Source: Ursus arctos
Taxonomy: Eukaryota > Chordata > Mammalia > Carnivora > Ursidae
Assembly: GCF_023065955.2 (NCBI RefSeq)
Contig: NC_079873.1
Span: 9,376,566 to 9,440,565 of the forward strand
Length of the DNA stretch: 64,000 bases
Reading direction: 5' to 3'
The translations under genes were made by a program, and so were the position numbers. This document shows, in pieces, positions 48,015-59,989 of the stretch. Each line of letters opens with the position of its first letter. Position 1 is the first letter of the stretch. The notes beneath the pieces were generated by a model. The model made no database searches and was not told the DNA's origin. It worked only from the letters and a program-made list of their open reading frames with translations.

Positions 48015-51000
48015 ATGACCCTCCCGTCTTTGCTTCTGACCTGCCTTTTCCTGCTCATCTCTGATTCCTATGAGTTCTTCACCAAAGCAAATCATTCTAG
48101 AAGCTATCCTTGTGACGAAAGAAGACAGAATGGCTCTATTATTGCAGAGTGCAACAGTCGTCGACTGCGAGAAGTTCCCCAAACAGTGGGCAAGTATGTG
48201 ACAGCACTAGACCTGTCTGACAATTACATCACACACATAACAAACGAATCATTTCAAGGGCTGCAGAATCTTACTAAAATAAATCTAAACCACAATGCCA
48301 ATCCACAGCACCTGAATGAAAATCCTGATATAAACAAACATGGCATGAATATCACAGATGGGGCATTCCTCAACCTACAAAACCTAAACCAGTTACTGCT
48401 TGAAGACAACCAGTTATACCAAATACCTGCTGGCTTGCCAGGGTCTTTGAAGGAACTTAGTCTAATTCAAAACAACATAATTTGGGTAACTAAAAAGAAT
48501 ACTTCCGGGCTTGCAAATCTGGAAAGGCTCTACTTGAGCTGGAACTGCTATTTTGGCAATAACTGTGATAATAAAACTTTCGACATAGAAGACGGAACAT
48601 TCGAAGGTCTTACAAATTTGAAGGTGCTGTCACTGTCTTTTAATAAACTTGTCCATGTGCCACCAAAACTTCCAGACTCCCTAAGAGAACTTTATCTTAG
48701 CAACGCCAAGATTAAAATCATCAGTCAGGAGGATTTCAAGGGATTGAGAAATTTAAGAGTGCTAGATTTAAGCGGGAACTGTCCGAGGTGTTTCAACGCC
48801 CCATTTCCCTGTACACCTTGTGAAGGAGGCTCTTCAATTCAGATCCATCCTCTTGCTTTTCAAACCCTGACGGAACTTCGCTACCTAAACCTCTCTAGCA
48901 CTTCCCTCCAGAAGATTCCTGCAACGTGGTTTGAGAATATGCATAAACTGAAGGTGCTGCATCTGGAATTCAATTATTTAGTCGACGAAATAGCCTCTGG
49001 GGAATTTTTAACGAAACTGCCCTCCTTGGAAATACTTGACTTATCTTTTAACTATGTAAAGGCAAAATATCCAAAATATATTACTATTTCCCAAAACTTC
49101 TCTAATCTTCAGTTGCTCCAGGCATTGCACTTAAGAGGTTACGTGTTCCAGGAACTTAGAGCAGAAGACTTCCATCCCCTGATGGGTCTCTCGAATCTAA
49201 AGACTATCAACTTGGGCGTCAACTTTATTAAGCAAATTAACTTTACCCTTTTCCAAAATTTCACCAACCTGACGGTCATTTACTTGTCCGAAAACAGAAT
49301 ATCACCCTTGGTAAATGACATCCGGCAAAATGATGTAAGTGGCTCCTCTTCTCCAAGTCATGTCCTTAAGCCACGCTCAGCGGATGTTGAGTTTGACCCA
49401 CATTCAAATTTTTATCATAACACCAATCCTTTAATAAAGCCACAATGTGCAGTTTATGGCAAAGCCTTAGATTTAAGCCTGAACAGTATTTTCTTCATTG
49501 GGCGAGAGCAATTTGAAGCTTTTCATGACATTGCCTGCTTAAATCTATCTTCAAATGGCAATGGTCAAGTGTTACATGGAACTGAATTTTCAGCTGTGCC
49601 GCATGTCAAGTATTTGGATCTGACAAACAATAGACTAGACTTTGACGATGACAATGCTCTCAGTGAGCTGCCCGAGTTAGAAGTTCTAGATCTCAGCTAC
49701 AACGCACACTACTTCCGAATAGCAGGGGTGACGCACCGCCTGGGATTTATTCAAAATTTAACACAACTGAAAGTTTTAAACTTGAGCCACAACGGCATTT
49801 ATACTTTAACGGAGCAAGACCTGAGAAGCATGTCCCTGGAAGAATTAGTTTTCAGTGGAAACCGCCTCGACATTTTGTGGAATGCTGAAGGTGACAAGTA
49901 CTGGAAAATTTTTACAAGTCTCAGGAATCTGACACGGCTTGATCTCTCCTCGAATAACCTTCGGCGCATCCCGAACGAAGCTTTCCTGAACTTGCCCCAG
50001 AGTCTCACCCAATTATACATAAAAAATAACGTGTTAAATTTCTTTAACTGGACGTTACTCCAACAGTTTCCACATCTCCAGACGCTGGACTTGAGTGGAA
50101 ACAGGCTATCCTCTTTAACTAACAGCCTCTCCAAATTCACACCTTCCCTGCGGACACTGCTACTGCATCGAAACAGGATTGCCCACCTGCCTGCCAACTT
50201 TCTTTCCGAAGCCAGCAGTCTGATCCACCTCGATCTGAGTTCCAACCTGCTGAAGATGATCAACAAATCCACGCTTCAAACTAAGACCAACACCAGTTTA
50301 GCCATTTTGGAACTAGATAGAAACCCTTTTGACTGTACCTGCGACATTGGAGATTTTCGAAGATGGATGGATGAAAATCTGGACGTCACAATCCCTCGGT
50401 TGACAGACGTCATCTGTTCTAGTCCTGGGGATCAAAAAGGGAAGAGCATCATGAGCCTGGAGCTAACGACTTGTATTTCCGATACCATCGCGGCGGTGCT
50501 GTGTTTCTTCACGTCCTTTATCACCATCACTGTGATGTTGGCTGCCTTGGGTCACCATTGGTTTTACTGGGATGTTTGGTTTATCTATCATGTGTGTTTA
50601 GCTAAGGTAAAAGGCTACAGGTCTCTTTCCACGTCCCAAACTTTCTATGATGCCTACGTTTCTTATGACACCAAAGATGCCTCTGTTACCGACTGGGTGA
50701 TAAATGAGCTGCGCTTCCACCTAGAGGAGAGCGAAGGCAAAAATGTGCTCCTCTGTTTAGAGGAGAGAGATTGGGACCCGGGATTAGCCATCATTGATAA
50801 CCTCATGCAGAGCATAAACCAAAGCAAGAAAACCATATTCGTCTTAACCAAAAAATATGCCCAAAACTGGAACTTTAAGACAGCGTTCTACCTGGCGCTG
50901 CAGCGGCTCATGGATGAGAATATGGATGTGATTATATTCATTCTGCTGGAGCCGGTGCTACAGCATTCTCAGTATTTGAGGCTGCGGCAGAGGATCTGCA

Positions 51001-51134
51001 AGAGCTCCATCCTCCAGTGGCCTGACAACCCCAAGGCGGAAGGCTTATTTTGGCAGAGTCTGAAAAATGTGGTCTTAACTGAAAACAATTCCCGGTATAA
51101 CAATTTGTATGTTGATTCCATTAAACAGTACTAA
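48015..51134 (+). CDS. TLR8: Toll-like receptor 8, last coding exon, initiating at the internal Met
   Basis: TLR8 is an endosomal sensor of uridine and short RNA fragments that signals through MyD88. The exon starts at 48009 after the acceptor gattttccttag and reads GAA AAC ATG, matching the human MENM start. Since the upstream ATG seems absent (see exon 1), I place the start at 48015, giving 1039 residues against 1038 from the same Met in human. Visible parts: signal peptide ([13 protein letters not shown]), LRR ectodomain with [15 protein letters not shown]-loop at about 430-470, LRRCT ([14 protein letters not shown]), membrane span after TTCISD, and TIR from [12 protein letters not shown] (about 878) with BB loop [10 protein letters not shown] and the C-terminal SIKQY. 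GVTH and NNRLDFD pocket segments are kept. Two codons are gained near NNCDNKTFD and one lost near TEQDLRS relative to human. The Z-loop lacks the human RKRR cleavage motif. Stop TAA at 51132; AATAAA follows at 51163. The reading frame is intact throughout. Confidence 0.97.
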   Translation: MTLPSLLLTCLFLLISDSYEFFTKANHSRSYPCDERRQNGSIIAECNSRRLREVPQTVGKYVTALDLSDNYITHITNESFQGLQNLTKINLNHNANPQHLNENPDINKHGMNITDGAFLNLQNLNQLLLEDNQLYQIPAGLPGSLKELSLIQNNIIWVTKKNTSGLANLERLYLSWNCYFGNNCDNKTFDIEDGTFEGLTNLKVLSLSFNKLVHVPPKLPDSLRELYLSNAKIKIISQEDFKGLRNLRVLDLSGNCPRCFNAPFPCTPCEGGSSIQIHPLAFQTLTELRYLNLSSTSLQKIPATWFENMHKLKVLHLEFNYLVDEIASGEFLTKLPSLEILDLSFNYVKAKYPKYITISQNFSNLQLLQALHLRGYVFQELRAEDFHPLMGLSNLKTINLGVNFIKQINFTLFQNFTNLTVIYLSENRISPLVNDIRQNDVSGSSSPSHVLKPRSADVEFDPHSNFYHNTNPLIKPQCAVYGKALDLSLNSIFFIGREQFEAFHDIACLNLSSNGNGQVLHGTEFSAVPHVKYLDLTNNRLDFDDDNALSELPELEVLDLSYNAHYFRIAGVTHRLGFIQNLTQLKVLNLSHNGIYTLTEQDLRSMSLEELVFSGNRLDILWNAEGDKYWKIFTSLRNLTRLDLSSNNLRRIPNEAFLNLPQSLTQLYIKNNVLNFFNWTLLQQFPHLQTLDLSGNRLSSLTNSLSKFTPSLRTLLLHRNRIAHLPANFLSEASSLIHLDLSSNLLKMINKSTLQTKTNTSLAILELDRNPFDCTCDIGDFRRWMDENLDVTIPRLTDVICSSPGDQKGKSIMSLELTTCISDTIAAVLCFFTSFITITVMLAALGHHWFYWDVWFIYHVCLAKVKGYRSLSTSQTFYDAYVSYDTKDASVTDWVINELRFHLEESEGKNVLLCLEERDWDPGLAIIDNLMQSINQSKKTIFVLTKKYAQNWNFKTAFYLALQRLMDENMDVIIFILLEPVLQHSQYLRLRQRICKSSILQWPDNPKAEGLFWQSLKNVVLTENNSRYNNLYVDSIKQY

Positions 51135-51162
51135 CTGATCTTAAGCCACGGTTCACCAACAT

Positions 51163-51168
51163 AATAAA
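51163..51168 (+). terminator. TLR8: Candidate TLR8 polyadenylation signal
   Basis: AATAAA in 'aacataataaaaatgc', only 29 bp after the stop codon. It would give a very short 3' UTR; a longer UTR running into the repeat that begins near 51195 is equally possible. Confidence 0.35.
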
Positions 51169-51194
51169 AATGCAAAGCAATTACCCTTCTGTCT

Positions 51195-51780
51195 TAGGTA
51201 TTTATTACTGAGTAACAAATTACTCCCAAACTTAGTGGCTTACAGTAACACACTCTGTGATCTTACCGTCCCTGGTCAGGAGCGCAGGCAAGGATTGGCT
51301 GAGGCCTCTACTCAGCGTCTCTGAAAGGCTACAGGCTAGGTGTCATCGGTAAGGGCCACAGGCATCTCCCGGGCTTAGGATCCGCTTCCAAGCTCAAACT
51401 CATGTGGTTGTTTGCAGGGTTCAGTTCTTCCCGTGCTGTCAGTCAAAGGCTACTCTCCGTTTCTGGCCACAGGGACCTCTCCCATGCGGCAGCTTGCTTC
51501 ATCAAAGCCAGCAAGAGAGAGAGGTTGCTAGCAAGATGGAAGTTACCACCTTTGATAATCTAATCAGGGAAGTGATATCCCATCATTTGGGCCATATTCT
51601 GTTTGTTAGAAGTAAATCACAGGTCCTGCCAGCTCCGTGGGAGTGATCACCTCAGTCCAGGGAAACTAGTCTATGACCAAAATGGCTGCGGTTGGCCTGC
51701 CATCTTGGTCAGAGATCGTGAATACTAGGAGGCAGGGATTATTGTGGGCCAGTTTAACACTTGGCTTACTACACCTTCTT
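51195..51780 (-). repeat. Ancient LTR-type repeat, subfamily unresolved
   Basis: Starts near tgtcttaggtatttattact and runs through cccaaacttagtggcttaca, the pattern of an antisense mammalian LTR. It may overlap the TLR8 3' UTR. Confidence 0.45.
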
Positions 51781-52000
51781 TTCAAATCTAAAAACTTTTG
51801 TAACTATAACTCATGGTTCTAATGTTAACTTGCTATTTAGATTTATCGTATGTCCATGGCTACATGGTTATATTATGCTGTGGTTGCATTAGTCTTCCTT
51901 TTACAATTACTTTCATAAATATTGGCTATAATATTTGACCTCTAAGGTTTAGATGCCATTTAAAGGCTAAGATGGATGTTTTCAGGTGTTTTTTATTTCT

Positions 52001-52204
52001 TTTTCTTTTTTTTTTTTTAAAGATTTTATTTATTTATTTGACAGAGACAGCCAGCGAGAGAGGGAACACAAGCAGGGGGAGTGGGAGAGGGAGAAGAAGC
52101 TTCCCGCGGAGCAGGGAGCCCGATGCGGGGCTTGATCCCAAGACCCCGGGATCACGCCCTGAGCCGAAAGCAGACGCTTAACAACTGAGCCACCCAGGCG
52201 CCCC
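52001..52204 (-). mobile_element. Young CanSINE
   Basis: Perfect 16-bp duplication ggtgttttttatttct at 51985-52000 and 52205-52220. Confidence 0.92.
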
Positions 52205-52444
52205 GGTGTTTTTTATTTCTTAACCATTTTTTTAAAAAGTATGCAGCCAAATTAGAAACATTTGAAGTATCTGCCGATTGCCATTGCTGGAAATTTTGAA
52301 TGATTAAGAATACCTCATTTCATAGGATGAGCATATGATAAATATATAGTAGGGAAATAGATCTATAATGTAAAGAAATTGCCATCTACACTGGATTTTG
52401 GGGGAATACTTAAAAAAAAAATATTTGGTAAAAACCAAAGGGCA

Positions 52445-52630
52445 TGAGGCACCTGGGTGGCTCAGTTGGCTAAGTGTCTGCCCTCAGCTCAGGTCATGAT
52501 CCCAGGGTGAGTCCCAAGTCCCAAGAGCAGGGAGCCTGCTTCCCCCTCTCCCTCTGCCTGTCGCTCCCCATGCTCGTGCTCTCTCTCTTTGTGTCAAATA
52601 AATAAATAAAACCTTGAAAGAAAAAAAAAA
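52445..52630 (+). mobile_element. CanSINE with a small internal deletion
   Basis: Head gaggcacctgggtggctcag; flanks aaccaaagggca / aacaaagggca. The usual gtcctgggatcgagcc segment is shortened to gtgagtcccaagtcc. Confidence 0.85.
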
Positions 52631-53039
52631 ACAAAGGGCAAAAAGTTTTGATGATGTTCATGTATTAAGGTAATTAATAGAGGAATTAATTCTATCTTTA
52701 CTCCCTACCCAGAAGACAAAGTCAGAATGCCTACCTGTTGGTGCCCTTCAGCAATTCTCCCAAATGAAACAACTTTGGCTCTCTCTGCCACCTCTACTAC
52801 CCCCATGGTTCTTCTGCCACAGTTTATGGCATCCTCCCTCCACTACAGGTATGAATCTTGAAGAGGCACCTCAGGAAATTTACCTGAAAATAACTGGAAA
52901 TTGGCCAAGCTTTAAAAAATCCCTTCAGAAGGAAAGGAAGAAAAATCCCCAATGCACCATCCAGCCTTAAGTACAGTCTCAGTTCATCTTGCAGGATGAG
53001 TCATCTTTAATTTTGTGTTTTTAAGGAATTGAACAACAT

Positions 53040-53262
53040 AGGGGTGTCTGAGTGGCTCAGTCGGTTGAGCGTCCAACCCTTGATTTTGGCTCAGGTCATG
53101 ACCTCAGGGTCCTGGGATCGAGCCCTAGTTGGGCTCCGTGCTGAGCGTAGAGTATGCTTGAGATTCTCTCTCTCCCTCCTCTGCCTCTGCTCGTTCTCTC
53201 TCTCTCTCTAAACAAAAAACAACAACAGCAACAACAACAACAAAAAACCCCCAAAAAAAGAA
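53040..53262 (+). mobile_element. CanSINE with CAA-rich tail
   Basis: Head gggtgtctgagtggctcag; tail is an imperfect (aac)n tract. Confidence 0.85.
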
Positions 53263-53724
53263 CTGAAGAAAATGGTATGTCATGGTGTTATTTAATAAGG
53301 ACAAAGTGGAAATCAGCACAAGTTTGCCAAGGGCAATTTTAGCTTTGTCACATCAGACCCTGTTTTGTGACCATGATATGTATAGGAAGATATTTATGCT
53401 TGAGTTTGTTGAGGCATGGGGACAAATATCTAAAAGCAGGATCATTCCAGAAAGCTACACCCTCAAAAGAATGGCGGGGGGCAGTTAGAGCTCATTTCTG
53501 TGGAGGCCATGTTCGTTTGTTGTCTGGTAGAAGCTCATTCATTTGTTTCCTGATTGTTTCATAAAAGAAAAAGGTAGAATGTTCAGTAGCGTTAGTAATT
53601 ATGGATCACTAGTGAAGGCTCACACACCTGGCAGTGTTCTGTTGACAGAATCAAAAGTTGATGAAGGTCATAAGCAGTTTTCCCCTCCAAGGTATTTGCA
53701 AATATTACAACTGGATTGATTTCT

Positions 53725-53925
53725 TTTTTTTTTTAAAGAATTTATTTATTTATTTGACAGAGATAGAGACAGCCAGCGAGAGAGGGAACACAAGCAGGGG
53801 GAGTGGGAGAGGAAGAAGCAGGCTCATAGTGGAAGAGCCTGATGTGGGGCTTGATACCATAACGCAGGGATCACGCCCTGAGCCGAAGGCAGACGCTCAA
53901 CCGCTGTGCCACCCAGGTGCCCCAA
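53725..53925 (-). mobile_element. Young ursid-type CanSINE
   Basis: Perfect 18-bp duplication acaactggattgatttct at 53707-53724 and 53926-53943. Confidence 0.92.
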
Positions 53926-53943
53926 ACAACTGGATTGATTTCT

Positions 53944-54400
53944 GAGGGCCACCATAGCAAAGTACCACAAACTAGGTGGCTTAAAACAGTACAACTTTAT
54001 TGTCTCATGGTTCTAGAGGCGAGAAGTCTGAAATCAAGGTATCTGCAGGGCCATGCTCCCTCTGAAACCTTGATGGGAGGATCCCTCCTCGCCTCTTCTA
54101 GCTTCTGGTGTTTGCTGGCAATCCTTGGTGTTCTTTGGTTCGTAGACGCCATCGCTCCAGTCTCTGCCTCCAATGTCACATGGCTGTCTTCCTTCCACGT
54201 CTTTCTCCTCTTCTTATATGGACACCAGTCCTATTGGATTAAGGGTCCACCCTACTCCAGTGAGACTTCATCTTAGCTAAGAACATCTGCAATAGCCCTA
54301 TTTTCAAAAGAGGTCACATTCTGAGATACTAGCCGTTAGGACCTAGACATAAAATTTGAGGGGGGTCAGCGGACGCAGTTCACCCCGTAACGAGCATGGC
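53944..54400 (-). repeat. MaLR-type (MLT1-like) LTR, antisense
   Basis: gtaccacaaactaggtggct, ttctagaggcgagaagtctg, ttatatggacaccagtccta and ttaggacctagacataaaat follow antisense MLT1 order. The adjacent SINE landed at its edge. Confidence 0.7.
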
Positions 54401-55205
54401 TTTTCTTCTTGTGAAGTTCCTCAGAATTCCTTGAGAGTTGAAAATGCCCTTGTGAATGGGAAAGTCATTTATGACTGTTGAAAGAATAAAGGCAGTTTCC
54501 CTCTCAGCTATTAATAAAGCTATTATGGTGATATGGCCAGGTTTCCACTGTCATTATCCTTGAACTTAAAGCCATAATAGTGGACATTATTTCCAATGAG
54601 TACAAAAGAAGGTCACACAGGTGTGTTCTCTTCCCCTCTGCCCTTGAGCGCCTTTAGGGAATGGGGGAATTGATGAAGCCCCATGTCTTACTCAGCAATC
54701 GTGTAGTCTTGGAGGATTCGAGGCAGGGGATAACTGCTTTGAACCCGAAGGGGACATCTCAGGACTTCCTGTGTTAATGACCCAAAATGGAAAATGGTCT
54801 TTATAAATGTCCCTCCAGTGCACAAAGAGGCTAGATTTCAAATTCATAAGATACTAACAAAAACAGAAACCAAAACACCACTTATGATAGCAGAATTTTG
54901 CCATTGGGAAGCTGTTTGAGCCTTTTTATTTCTTTTCTAGTGAGAAATGCATTTCCAGGAGGAGGACGAAAAGACCCCTCTGTCTTATCTTCCCAGTCTT
55001 CCTCTCCTTTGACAGTGTATCTGGACTGTTTTAGGGATAACTGCCCAGTTATCTCAGGACTGATAACACCAGCAGAGCAGAGGTGATCAAGACTAATGTC
55101 TGGGTTTGCGAGAAAAGCCCCAAACACAGCTGCCCGAGCCAGAGACCTGAGGCTCCTTGTTAACTCCTTCATCTCACTTCACACCCAACCATTCATCAAG
55201 CACTC

Positions 55206-55403
55206 TCTTTTTTTTTAAAGATTTTATTTATTTATTTGACAGAGAGAGACAGCCAGCGAGAGAGGGAACACAAGCAGGGGGAGTGGGAGAGGAAGAAGCA
55301 GGCTCTCAGCGGAGGAGCCTGACGTGGGGCTCGATCCCAGAACGCCGGGATCACGCCCTGAGCCGAAGGCAGACGCTTAACCGCTGTGCCACCCAGGCGC
55401 CCC
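55206..55403 (-). mobile_element. Young ursid-type CanSINE
   Basis: Duplication tcatcaagcactc / tcgtcaagcactc at 55193-55205 and 55404-55416. Confidence 0.9.
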
Positions 55404-55629
55404 TCGTCAAGCACTCCTGATTCAACTGCCTAAATTTCTTCCCCACCCATCCTCCATCTCCAACTGTATCGTCGACACCCCTTGTCCCGACCGGCATTTC
55501 CCATTGGCTTCGGCCTCTCCAATTCCATTCCAGCAGCCGAGGGATTCTTGTAAAAGGTGTGACTTCCGAATGAAGTCTAAAACCTTAACTCCTGAACAAG
55601 ATGCACAAGGCCCTCTATGACCTCCCATT

Positions 55630-56050
55630 TCCTGCCCCTCCAGCCTCTGCTCTAAGCACCCCCATCACTAGCCTTTCGTTTATGCTGAGAACAGCGCCCA
55701 CACACATACCACTGCCCTGAGTCACCTCTTCCTCCAGACTTCACTTAGCTAATTCCTGCTTATCCGAGAGGAAGAGGTTAAACGTCACGTAGAGAGGCTT
55801 TCCCCTAACTTGCAAATTTCACTTAGGTGCCCCCTTATACTACCATCTTAGCATTTATCACGAGTGTGGTTGGGTAGGTAATAGTGAAATGGGTGGAGTG
55901 GTATTAACACATGGGTGTTCCTTTAGACTGTAGGCTTCAGAGACGAGAGAAGTTGCCTTTTGCCGATCACTCTGTCCCTAATGTCCTTTACCATGCCTGA
56001 TACATAATAAGGGTTCTCCATAAATACTTTTCAGATGATTGAATGAAGGT
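55630..56050 (+). repeat. LINE-2 3' region
   Basis: Ends with tacataataagggttctccataaatac, the L2 terminus, preceded by ctgtaggcttcagagacgag. Confidence 0.55.
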
Positions 56051-56850
56051 TCAGAGAGACTTCTCGAGCTGCACACTAGGACAGATGCTGTACGAGTAGG
56101 AGGTCACGCTGTCAAATGTCACACTGCGGCATCTATGCAGGGGGCAGCGCTTCTTCCCCTTTCATTTTCTCCTTCCCCACTCCCAGTAGCAAGCGTGCTG
56201 GTCATCTCTTGGGGACTACACGGTGCCAACAATCTTGGAGGCCATGACGCTGATTCCATGAGGCTCTGAGCCTGGCCAAGAGTCATTTCCTTTCTTATCT
56301 GAATGTTGGGCTGTGGTTCAGAGCAAGTACAGCACAAAGAAGGAGCCAAGGGAAGAGGTCATGAATCAGAGGAAGTTGGCTACAACTGTGTAGAGATCAT
56401 GTGATGGTCCATAAACAAATACATCATATCAGTGAGTCTGAAATCAGGCTCGTGGAAGGTGGTTCCTGACTGTACCAGCAGGGCTGGTTTGCAGGTTCTG
56501 CGGCACCATTCGGAGCAAAGTTTCCCCAAGCTAATCCCATACCATGTTAGTAAGCACTCCACCAAAAATGTTTCCAAGGTCAAATAAGTTTGGGAACTGC
56601 GTGGTTATTATAGTATTTCTAATAGGCATTGTGATCTCCAAGAGGGAGCGATATTACACTGTGTCGCAAACTTGTTTGACCGTGGATTCTTTTTGTTGTT
56701 GTTTGCAAGGCATCTGCTGGAACTAATGTTCTCTCTTTCTCTTTGGAAATGCTGATTTGAAGGCCTGATAGAGGATCAGCTAACCTGATGAGCTGTATGT
56801 TGATAGTCACTATTCCGACATGGACTGTTTTGTTTTAAAAGCAGAAGGAA

Positions 56851-57000
56851 GGGGCGCCTGGGTGGCTTAGTCAGTTAAGCGTCTGCCTTTGGCTCAGGTC
56901 ATGATCCCAGGGTCCTAGGATTGAGCCCTGCGTCGGGCTCCCTGGTCAGTGGGGAGTCTGCTTCTCCCCCTCTCTCGTGCTCTCTCTCAAATAAATAAAA
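56851..57000 (+). mobile_element. CanSINE, shortened CT stretch
   Basis: Head ggggcgcctgggtggcttag. Flanks ttaaaagcagaaggaa and ataaaagcagaaagaa. Confidence 0.88.
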
Positions 57001-57584
57001 TAAAAGCAGAAAGAAATAACAATTTAGGCCTCTTGCCTTGAGGCTTTTATAGCCCAGTGATTGGCTCCTTGAACTAGGCCTACTAGGTCTCCAGAGGGGA
57101 CATCATTGCTTCTAAAGAGAGAAGTGACAATAAAGCAGGTTATAAGCAGAAGCAGTAAAAATAGATTCTTCTTTAGGATGAGGTGGTTCATGTTCATTTC
57201 TAAAACATTAGTAGCCATGTAAAGGGTAATTTTAGTACTTGGCATGAACTGAAAACAGACATGATACTTCCACTGATTGGGCTAACCTTGGCTGTGGCTG
57301 AACGAGCTCTCTAGTGACTTAAGGAATATTGTGGCTTCGAAGATGTTGAATCCAGTGGGAATGACTACAGCGGTTAGTCTCTGATCTTGAAAGAATTTCC
57401 ACTGTTAAATCAGCAAACCAGATCCAAGTTTGGATACTCTAGCGATACTGCTTGCATTGCAAACCACTATGAAATGTGGACATGTATGTTTCATGTACAC
57501 ATACAGATATATGTGGAGAACTATATAAAGATGGTCATTATTGACTGATTAGTAGATATTAAGTATTAAGTGAATGTAATTTCT

Positions 57585-57768
57585 TTTAAAGATTTATTTA
57601 TTTGAGTGAAAGAGAGAGAGAGCAGGGGCAGCAGCAGAGGGAGAGGGAGAAGCAGACTCCCCGCTGAGCAGGGAGCCTGATGCAGGGCCCCATCTCAGGA
57701 CCCAGAGATCATGACCTGGGCTGAAGGCAGACACTTCACCGACTGAGAAACCCAGGCACTCCCCCCCC
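57585..57768 (-). mobile_element. CanSINE, diverged
   Basis: Antisense copy with ccccgctgagcagggagcctg and ctgaaggcagacacttcacc; head decayed to cactccccccccc. Confidence 0.8.
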
Positions 57769-58257
57769 AATTTACTAAATTCTTAAAAGACTTCAAGTCT
57801 CTATCCAATAGCTATAGATTATAAAAAGTTGACCGCTTTTGTCCTTAAACTTGGGAAAAACAAGAGAGGGTTTATGTATATCTGTTTCCCAAAAGTGGCT
57901 CGTTTGGAGGAGAAAGTGAAATGTTCACCAGTGTTTATGGGTGACAAAGCCCTCTTGATATTCGATTCCGTCTGTTCCAGCTCGGCCTCGGTGGCTGCCA
58001 TTTGCAAACCGAACCAGTGGAACCCTCCGTAGTTCCACATAGGGTAACACCAGAAATGTGAACAGCATTCTATGAACAGCAAGAACAGAAATCTATGAAC
58101 AGCAAGAAGGCATGTGTAGAGAACCCATCTGTAGTGAAACTGTGGGGTAAGGAAACCAGCTGAGGACTGGGAGTCTCCAGGAACCCAAGTGGCAGCCTCA
58201 TATCCACAATTAACCTTGGGTTTTCTCATGGCCTATAGGGGATTATAAAAAAAATAG

Positions 58258-58925
58258 GGGGGGCCTGGGTGGCGCAGTTGGTTAAGCATCTGACTCTTGG
58301 TTTCGGCTCAGGTTGTGATCCCAAGGTCCTGGTGAATAAGGAAGGGGTTAAGGTATAGGCAGGGAGAGGTAGGGGTCCCCTGGCTGGGCTCTGAGACTAT
58401 TCCTGGCAGGCAGAAGCACTAAGCCAGAGTGAACAAGAGATAAGGAAACAGAACCCCTGGCCCCAGGTGTGAGGGAGTATTTTTCTTTGGAGGCTACAGT
58501 GTAATCATAGAAAATGGCCAAACCGCAAAGAATTAGTCACTAAGGGTGTTACCAATAGTCCTGGCTCAGAGCAAGACGGCCCAAGAATCTCAAGGCCACA
58601 AGCTTCCCGGTCAGTTCTCCATAAACGACCGCCAGCGACAGCCTTCCATGGCAACCCATTCGGGACCCCTGTCACTGTCGAGCTCTTTTCTTTCCTTTCT
58701 GCTCTCACCTTCACTTAATAAACCTTCCCTTCACTTCACCCTTTTGTGTCGGCGAGGTTCATTCTTCGATCTGTGAGATAACAACCCTGCGATCCTGTAG
58801 CGCTGGGATGGAGCCCCCACGTGGGGCTCCACGCTCAGCAGGGAGTCTGCATGACATTCTCTCTCCCTCTCCCCCTTCGAGTTCTCCTTCTCTCTTTAAA
58901 ATAAACAAATCTTTTAAAAAATAAT
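58258..58925 (+). mobile_element. CanSINE interrupted by an LTR
   Basis: Left part 58258-58332 (cctgggtggcgcagttgg to ggtcctgg) and right part 58803-58925 (ctgggatggagccccca to the A-rich tail) join into one SINE if the 470-bp insert and one ctgg copy are ignored. Confidence 0.8.
58333..58802 (+). mobile_element. Solo LTR candidate of a class I endogenous retrovirus
   Basis: A 470-bp insert between two ctgg copies (58329-58332, 58803-58806), the 4-bp duplication size of gammaretrovirus-like integration. It starts TG, has AATAAA at 58717-58722 followed about 20 bases on by a U5-like tgtgtcggcgaggttcattc, and ends CG where CA is usual (a one-base change). No coding sequence lies inside. Family not identified. 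Confidence 0.6.
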
Positions 58926-59309
58926 AGAAATAATAGCCATTTGGTATATTAAATGTATTAAATGTATCCTATCTAGTCTTTACCGACCCCCTCCACTGTG
59001 AATATCACCATTCCCATTTACGGGTGACAAAGCAGGTTCCAAAAGGGAAAGGGACCTGCCCTAGCCGACAGAGCTCTGTGTCAGAGTGACGATTTGTACC
59101 TAATTTTTATTTGCTTCCAAACCTAAACTTCTTGCACTTCCCTCTGTCTCGCGTCCTGCTGTTGTAGAGATCAAATCAGATAATAGGGTGTAATGCACAA
59201 TGCCAATGTAAGAGATCAGTAGCATAAATGCCCTCCCGCCATCCCTTAATTGGAAAAGTACTATGTGTCTTTTGAGTCCTCTTTTTATCACATATCATCT
59301 TCTCTTTGA

Positions 59310-59660
59310 AGCAGTGGTTTTTAAACGTTGGCGTGTGCATCGGCTGGAGGGCTTATTAAAGCAGTCTGGGGGGCACCTGGGTGGCTCCGTCGGTTGAGCA
59401 TCTGCCTTCGGCTCAGGTCATGATCTCGGGGTCCTAGGATCGAGTCCCGCGTCGGGCTCCCTGTTCAGCAGGGAGCCTGCTTCTCCTTCTCCCTTTGCGC
59501 CCCCACCCCCCGCTTGTGGTTCTCTCTCTCCCAAATAAATAAAAATCTTTTAAAAAAATAAAATAAAAATAAAAGTCTGAGGCAAGCCTGAGAATTTGCA
59601 TTTCCAACACGTTCCCAGGTGCTGCTGCTGGTTGGGGACGGCACTCTGAGAATCACTGGT
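59310..59660 (+). repeat. MER5A-like element split by a SINE
   Basis: Left ttgaagcagtggtttttaaa and right gcctgagaatttgcatttcc to gagaatcactggt are two ends of one element. Confidence 0.65.
59368..59571 (+). mobile_element. CanSINE
   Basis: Head gggggcacctgggtggctcc; short flanking repeat aagcagtctg / aaaagtctg. Confidence 0.88.
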
Positions 59661-59689
59661 ATAAACATCACCCGAGTCGCACACTCAAA

Positions 59690-59875
59690 ATCAATGATTT
59701 CCACCTCCACATTGGATAGTACTTTGCTCCTACATCAGTGCACTTCTTTGTTCTGTCTTGGACAGAGTCATCTCCTCTCCCTCCCCGACGAGATTATAAA
59801 TTCCTTGAAGGCAGGGACCACAATTTACTCATAGCTACAGTATTACCCAGAGTGTCAAGCACAGTGAATCTTGGC
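59690..59875 (+). repeat. LINE-2 3' fragment
   Basis: attccttgaaggcagggacc is the conserved L2 3' motif. Confidence 0.6.
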
Positions 59876-59989
59876 TAGCAGTTTTTTAAAAAAATGTAGA
59901 ATACAATTCTGGAAGATGATCCAATAAATATCACTATCACCAATTATCACTAATAATATCATTCTTATATAAATGACATGCACATCAGC

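Noticed and set aside
49799..50272. 157-codon antisense frame inside TLR8
   Set aside because: Shadow of the LRR repeats on the other strand; no independent evidence.
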